Origin: Lunularia cruciata
Lineage: Eukaryota; Streptophyta; Marchantiopsida; Lunulariales; Lunulariaceae
Assembly (NCBI GenBank): GCA_948567375.1
Contig: OX419762.1
Location: 11,972,001-12,036,000 of the forward strand
DNA: 64,000 nt
Reading direction: 5' to 3'
A program made the position numbers and the translations under genes. This document shows, one piece after another, positions 59,180-64,000 of the stretch. Position 1 is the stretch's first letter. Every line of letters starts with the position of its first letter. Below the pieces are notes generated by a model. That model saw only the letters and a program-made list of their open reading frames with translations, was not told the origin of the DNA and ran no database searches.

Positions 59180-60930
59180 TTTTTGGTTTGTTTGAAATGA
59201 TACACTCCCATGGCACAGCAAAGCATTGATTCACAAGTGTGGAGTAGTAGCATGCTATCATTTTAGCCCGCAGGATAATATATTGTTCGGCAGGATATGG
59301 TTTGTTCGACTCCCTCATTGTTATAGCTCTCGAGGACTCGCACGCTGCTGTCTATGTGTACATCTACATGCTTCTCTATCTTTGAAACTCGTTCTGAGTT
59401 TCTGGCCTCCTGATTCCCTTGTGGTTATCAGTCCAAGATCATTGATCTTGCAACAATCCTATCCTGGGCTCGGTCACGTGCATAGGAAGATGGTGAAGTT
59501 TATGTCGCCCAATCAGAGAAAGGGCATTTTGCAGCAAGGATAGAACCCATCAGGCAAAGTAAAGGCAATTGCACATTGTAATTTTTCTACCAAACTAAGC
59601 TTGGATCTTCAGGCTATCAGGCACTGGCGATCGACCTAGAAATAAATGAAATGGAGAAAAAAGCGTCCAACCAATTCCTCAGGATCCTCAATGAATGAGC
59701 TACGACTATTACTTTGCTTCGTCATGGTTCATAGAGTCTCTACCATAGTCCCTTCGAGTTGAGTAAATCACGGGTTGAGACCTCTTACCTCTTTCACAGA
59801 TCTAGGGCTTCTTAGATCTGTAAAAGTGGTTGCGTCCTTGTTTATCAAAATGGTAGATAAAGTGCTGGTTTCGGATCAACGGTGGAATTCTTTGAAATAA
59901 AATGTGGGAAGGTGTACAACAATGCCATCCAAACTTTAACCTTTTTAAAGTAGACTTTCCTCCCATCCATCTCTCTCTCTCTCTCTGACATGATCACATT
60001 AGTTTCACGTGAGATGGAGAAAGAACCTGCATAGAGGAAATTTGAGATCAAAGAAAAGGGGAAATAACTCTTGGAAAAGTATGTACTTCTCCTATACACC
60101 TTGAGCGAAAAGGGATTACTTTATTTGTTTATTTATCCTCTTGAAATCTATCACAAGAATTTCCATAGGGAACTTTCTAACTTACCTTGTGTAGAGAACA
60201 TGAATTTGCATACAAATATTCCGAAAAGTACCAGTCAATCATGATGTTCCAATCTTGTGTGCGTTAGTTGGAGTACCTGTTACTTTTGGTCTCTCGATAA
60301 AATTGTATGGAACAAGTAGTACCATTAGTAATAGTATTAGTAGTAGTAAAAATAAAAATAATAACAGCAGTTCGGGAGAAGACATGTCTTCGTAAAGTGG
60401 ACCAACACCCACAGGTTTCTCATCGTATTCACCACTACACCGGGAATGTCTTCGTTGGAACAAGCAGGCATATTATAACCTTTTGGGCCCCGTTCAATCA
60501 TGAGTGAGAATGCAGATGCGTAAGAGAAGCCACATTGGCCCATCCATGTTGGGATTGCAAGTCCATGTTAGCTAGATTGACTACTAAAGTTCCCAAAGTC
60601 GTTGGCCGGGCAGTCCCATATCGTCTATCGTTATCATCCCGCTCTGATAGTAGTAGTCATGACATGTTAGAAAGGTCACATGTGTTTGGTGAACGACTTA
60701 GCGGCAGAATATGATGACAAACTTTTGCAACCCGCTGTCCTCCCTGCCCCTGCCCACCTGCTGCTGGCCCTCCCCTCCCTGCCTGGGTTGAGTGAGATCA
60801 CTACTAGTAGTGACTGAGTCCAGAGTTCAGATTATGGCGCTAATTCCGAAAGAATTTCGTGTGAGGTAGAGTAAGTTAAGTTACAATCAGCAGTGGACTC
60901 GACTTCAATCTGTCACTCGATCTAACGGGT
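59180..60930. other. 3' flank of PF20 and simple-sequence patches
   Basis: No gene is recognised. Notable are (CT)n at 59,970-59,989, a short palindrome ACAGATCTAGG-GCTT-CTTAGATCTGT near 59,798-59,823, a TAGTAGTAATA-type trinucleotide patch at 60,312-60,369, and a C-rich patch of CCTGCCC/CCTCCC words at 60,736-60,786. Confidence 0.5.
59639..59645 (+). terminator. Possible polyadenylation signal of PF20
   Basis: AATAAA in AGAAATAAATGAAATGG lies about 460 bp after the PF20 stop, the first canonical hexamer downstream. Confidence 0.3.
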
Positions 60931-60958
60931 GTTCCTTCTTCCTCATCGTCCTCTCTCT

Positions 60959-61034
60959 GCAGCAGCAGTAGCAGAAGCAGCAACTGCTGTTGTTGTTGAT
61001 GTTGTTGTTCAGTGCAGCTGCTGTTGTTGCTGTA
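60959..61034. repeat. CAG/CTG trinucleotide tract with inverted halves
   Basis: GCAGCAGCAGTAGCAGAAGC opens the tract. Its second half is CTGTTGTTGTTGATGTTGTTG and CAGCTGCTGTTGTTGCTG-like, so the plus strand can fold back on itself. On the minus strand it could encode a Q/T-rich run, but flanking frames do not support an exon. Confidence 0.7.
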
Positions 61035-61710
61035 TTTACCTGAAGACAGTTCAGTTCAGATCAGATTCGATCAGCCCAGCCAGACGAAAATTCGAGTGGT
61101 CCGATCTTGATTCCAGTGTCATGCACTTTGCATTTCTCTCTGCGAAGAGAAGAGAGCTTCCAAACAGTGAAGACAAGCAAGCGAGGATTTATTGATTACA
61201 AACAACTTCTCCTCTTCTCGTCCATTGGGTGCACTAAACCCGATAAGAAAAGCACCAAATGTATTCATCATTATTAATCAAGTGTTGGGTTCCTGCCTAA
61301 ACGTAACGACCTCTAGTATATGATTATCACCAGTAATATAATATTGGCTTTTTTCATGCATTGACCGATAGTTACAGAACTCTTCTCCACAACAATTTAT
61401 AATCAGCAGTTCGAGGACGGAAACTCATTCTATTAGCATTCAGTAGAACATATTCGAATTTCAACAGTCTTGATCCAGTACATTCTATGCATGGAAAACA
61501 TCCCAAATAATGCTAATAATAAGCTGTTCGAGCACGACACTGCGACGTACTGCCACGTCCAGAAATTAAGTAAACTAATATAATTAGTGAAGTTTAGGCC
61601 GTCATATTTATTGCTTAACCCGGGTAGTAAGTGGTAACTAACTAACAGCCAACCCCACCACACGTTTCTGACTTGAGTTAGAGGCAACCGTGACGTTAAT
61701 CACATGGCCG
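61035..61710. other. No recognised gene
   Basis: Balanced composition, short frames only. This may be the transcribed part downstream of the minus-strand TATA box at 61,811. Confidence 0.35.
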
Positions 61711-61739
61711 TTCCTCAGCAGGAGATGGGCGTCACAGAC

Positions 61740-61850
61740 TGCGATATAAATAGTGTCCCCAGCGCGACGAGAAATCGGAACCATCCAAAAAGCGTGAACA
61801 TGGAGGGTTCCCTTTTATAGATGGATCCCACGCGTGCTGGACACGTGGCC
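61740..61850 (-). promoter_or_regulatory. Promoter-like segment: TATA box (minus), G-box, and a second TATA-like motif on plus
   Basis: On the minus strand CTATAAAAGGG (61,810-61,820) is a canonical plant TATA box. It lies about 25 bp downstream of GCCACGTGTCC, whose CACGTG (61,842-61,847) is a G-box/ABRE core. Transcription would run leftward from about 61,785. On the plus strand GATATAAATAG (61,743-61,753) is a weaker TATA candidate, and TTGACC (61,936-61,941) is a W-box core. I see no recognised coding sequence on either side, so the gene controlled, if any, is unknown. Confidence 0.4.
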
Positions 61851-62828
61851 CAGCTTTGATCTACAAATCACGTCGCACTCGCCTTTACCCCACGAATGTC
61901 TTGTCGGAAGGCCAGCAGGCCAATGTTGTGGTCGTTGACCGAAACCATCTCCCCTCCCTTATTTTAGCCGTGCTTTTGTCGGAGCTGCTCGATCTTACCC
62001 GCTATATCGGATCTCCGTTCTTAAATCACCCGCTATATCTCCGCCGGGTTACCCGTCCTGAAGTGGAGTGCTATTGCATGTATTGCTACTTTGATAGCAC
62101 CCTTTCATTTTATTAATTTGATGAGTACATTTTTTATTTATTTTTAAGATGAGGTAAAAATCAGCGAAATTTTGCTTCGTATGAAATTTAGAAAATTTCA
62201 GATTTAGTTGGACAAGAGGATAAATTTAGGATGCATCCAAGAAAATATAAACGGCGAAATTAACGCGAGATGTTGTCGTGTATATAATGTATGTCTGAAT
62301 ATTTGTTAATTCTTACCAGTTAAGAGTTTACCTTCCTTTGCTAGATGGGCTTTAAATTCTAATGAACACTGGACATTTTACCCCCTTTGTAAGTATTATA
62401 TATTTTTAAAAGATCTTCTCATAAATGCAAAACAACAATAACAAGTCCAAAAAATCCTTTATGTTCGTACATGGGCCAAGTATATTTATTTTTAATTTTA
62501 ACGTATATCATCAAGCATCTTTCTTTTGGGGTTCTATTATTGGTTGTGCTCATTGTTGATGATTTCATATACATGCAAGTTTTCTGGACATGACATGCAC
62601 AAATGAAACTCTTGAAAGATAATAAATTTAGGAAACTGAAAATAAAATGTCTCCATATTGGATGAGAATAAAAAGGATAAGTAGAGTGTCTTGTTAAATC
62701 AATCCAAACATAGAGAAGTAAATAAGACCCGAATGTGTATTTTCGGCCTGCAGACATTGCAGAGCCTCAACGAGGGATCGTATGACCCCGACTTCAGGGG
62801 ACAGGACACTAAACGACAAAGAACCAGC
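61851..62828. other. No recognised gene
   Basis: Balanced and C-rich to about 62,100, then AT-rich. GCTATATC-type words repeat at about 61,999 and 62,030 (CCCGCTATATC). No gene seen. Confidence 0.45.
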
Positions 62829-62830
62829 CG

Positions 62831-63725
62831 ATTTTATCCTGTCCTAGAGGGTACACTCTTCATCTGCATTAAATAAACTCAAAATAAATAATGTTAAGTT
62901 TTGTTTGACTTGCATCACAAAAACTAACGAAAAATATCTTAAATAACTTGAAAGGCACCACAGTATTTCCTAACAGTTTTTGGAAACGACAAAATTCCGT
63001 ATAGTTTTCTTTTTTGAATCTCTTATTATTAGCGGATTTTATCTTGTCCCGGAGGATACACCCTTCATCTCCATTAATAAATTCAAAATATATAATCTTA
63101 GGTTTTTCCTGACTTGCAATGCAAATAAATTGACAAATAACTTAAATAAATAGAAAAGCACCACCCATATTTTCTAACTGTTTCTGGAAATGACAAAACT
63201 CCGTATAGTTGCTTTTTAGTTATCTTACTGGCAGATTTTATCTTGTCCGAGAGGGTGCACCTTTCATTTGCGTTACATAAATTTGAAATATTTAAAAAAT
63301 TTTCCTTGCAATGAAAAATACAATGACAAGTAATTTAAATAATTCAAAAGGCACCACACATATTTATTTTTCTAGAATTTTTTCCATATAATTTCTTTTT
63401 ATAATCTTATTATCAATTTTCTCCAATTTTATCTTGTCCTCGAGTGTATAACCTTCATGTGCATTCCATAATTCAAAATACCTAATGTTCATTTTCGTTT
63501 GACTTGCAAGGAAAAATTTAATGCAAGTAGCTTAAATAAGTTAATATCTCAATATTATCTTGTCAAAGAGGGTATACCCTTCAAGTGCATAACACAAATT
63601 TGAAAATGTAACATTAGTTTTGCTATATATTGTATTAGAAAATATATTATATTATTATCAGATATTTTTTAATGTTTCTAGAAGGTATACATTTCATGTG
63701 CATTACATAAATTCAAAAATATATA
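62831..63725. repeat. Decaying tandem array, ~200-bp unit, about six copies
   Basis: Units start with ATTTTATC(C/T)TGTCC near 62,831, 63,036, 63,235 and 63,426, then with AATATTATCTTGTC near 63,551, and a last remnant from about 63,661. Each full unit continues with a GAGGGTACAC-like word, CTTCAT-TGCATTA-ATAAA, TTTGACTTGCA, CTTAAATAA-TT-AAAGGCACCAC and CCGTATAGTTTTCTTTTT. Spacing is 205, 199, 191, then about 127 and 108 bp, and sequence similarity falls in the same direction. No coding capacity. Confidence 0.85.
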
Positions 63726-63789
63726 AGGGTACATAATGACAAGTAACTCAAATAATTTGAAAGGAGAAAAAGCCGACCTCATAGAACAC

Positions 63790-63935
63790 AAGAAGGGTGG
63801 GAAGACCCCATTAAGTAAGAAGAAGGTGACAGCTTAGGAAAAACGAAGGATGGGAAGACCTCATCAACCTTACAAGGGAGAGACAAAAGAGGTAACATGG
63901 GGCTAAGCCCCAATAGAGTCTATATGAGAAATTTG
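63790..63935. repeat. Dispersed repeat motif, two local copies
   Basis: AAGGGTGGGAAGACCCCATT (63,793 onward) and AAGGATGGGAAGACCTCATC (63,846 onward) are followed by ACAAGGGAGAGACAAAAGAG and GGGGCTAAGCCCCAAT. The AAGGATGGGAAGA...ACAAGGGAGA-GCAAAAG order recurs at 32,191-32,250, and ACAAAAGAGGTAA-GG-GCTAAACCCCAAT at about 6,119-6,151. It is probably part of a larger interspersed element that continues past the right edge. Confidence 0.6.
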
Positions 63936-64000
63936 CCCTACCGCACCGAAGATATCAAGATACCACCTAAGATACCTAAGATACACCATCAAGTCGGACA

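Noticed and set aside
59226-59543. 105-codon plus frame after the PF20 stop
   Set aside because: It is in the 3' flank of PF20, has no recognisable domain, and PF20 ends correctly at the last WD blade.
61715-61801. 28-residue hydrophobic minus-strand frame that looks like a signal peptide
   Set aside because: Its ATG is only about 10 bp from the TATA box, upstream of where transcription should begin.

Overview
This is nuclear DNA of a land plant, most likely a seed-free one with swimming sperm (moss, liverwort, hornwort, lycophyte or fern). Three of the four recognisable genes are ordinary plant genes: cytosolic ribosomal protein eL14, mitochondrial-type ribosomal protein bL36, and the peroxisomal NAD carrier PXN. 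The fourth encodes PF20/SPAG16, an axonemal central-pair WD40 protein that flowering plants have no use for. GT-AG introns, a telo-box at the eL14 start and decayed plant-type transposons agree with this. I cannot fix the species.

Layout: 1-28,700 is mostly gene-free. It holds a hAT transposase relic at the left edge, several diverged tandem duplications, a possible tRNA-derived SINE head, a perfect 34-bp foldback, and a decayed PIF/Harbinger transposase (21.2-21.9 kb, minus) with two more decayed minus-strand reading frames upstream of it. eL14 lies at 28,840-29,794 in five exons, followed by a 0.4-kb tandem duplication. 31.6-37.1 kb is a very AT-rich desert with a probable Copia reverse-transcriptase scrap. 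37.1-44.4 kb is one large repeat structure: two diverged 1.65-1.77-kb direct repeats flank a broken minus-strand reverse transcriptase that looks Penelope-like.

45-62 kb is a less AT-rich island with the other three genes, all on the plus strand: bL36m (45,433), PXN (49,397-50,491, one exon) and PF20/SPAG16 (about 54,111-59,179, twelve exons recognised). A promoter-like segment with a TATA box and a G-box lies near 61.8 kb. 62.8-63.7 kb is a decaying ~200-bp tandem array, and the right edge carries a motif that recurs at 32.2 kb and weakly at 6.1 kb.

The genes do not form a pathway: two serve translation (cytosol, mitochondrion), one peroxisomal NAD supply, one sperm motility. The most unusual items are the reverse transcriptase with its flanking repeats, the foldback hairpins, the bL36m stop codon that overlaps a splice donor, the intron-free PXN, and the missing ATG of PF20. 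All comparisons are by eye; no alignment or database search was run.
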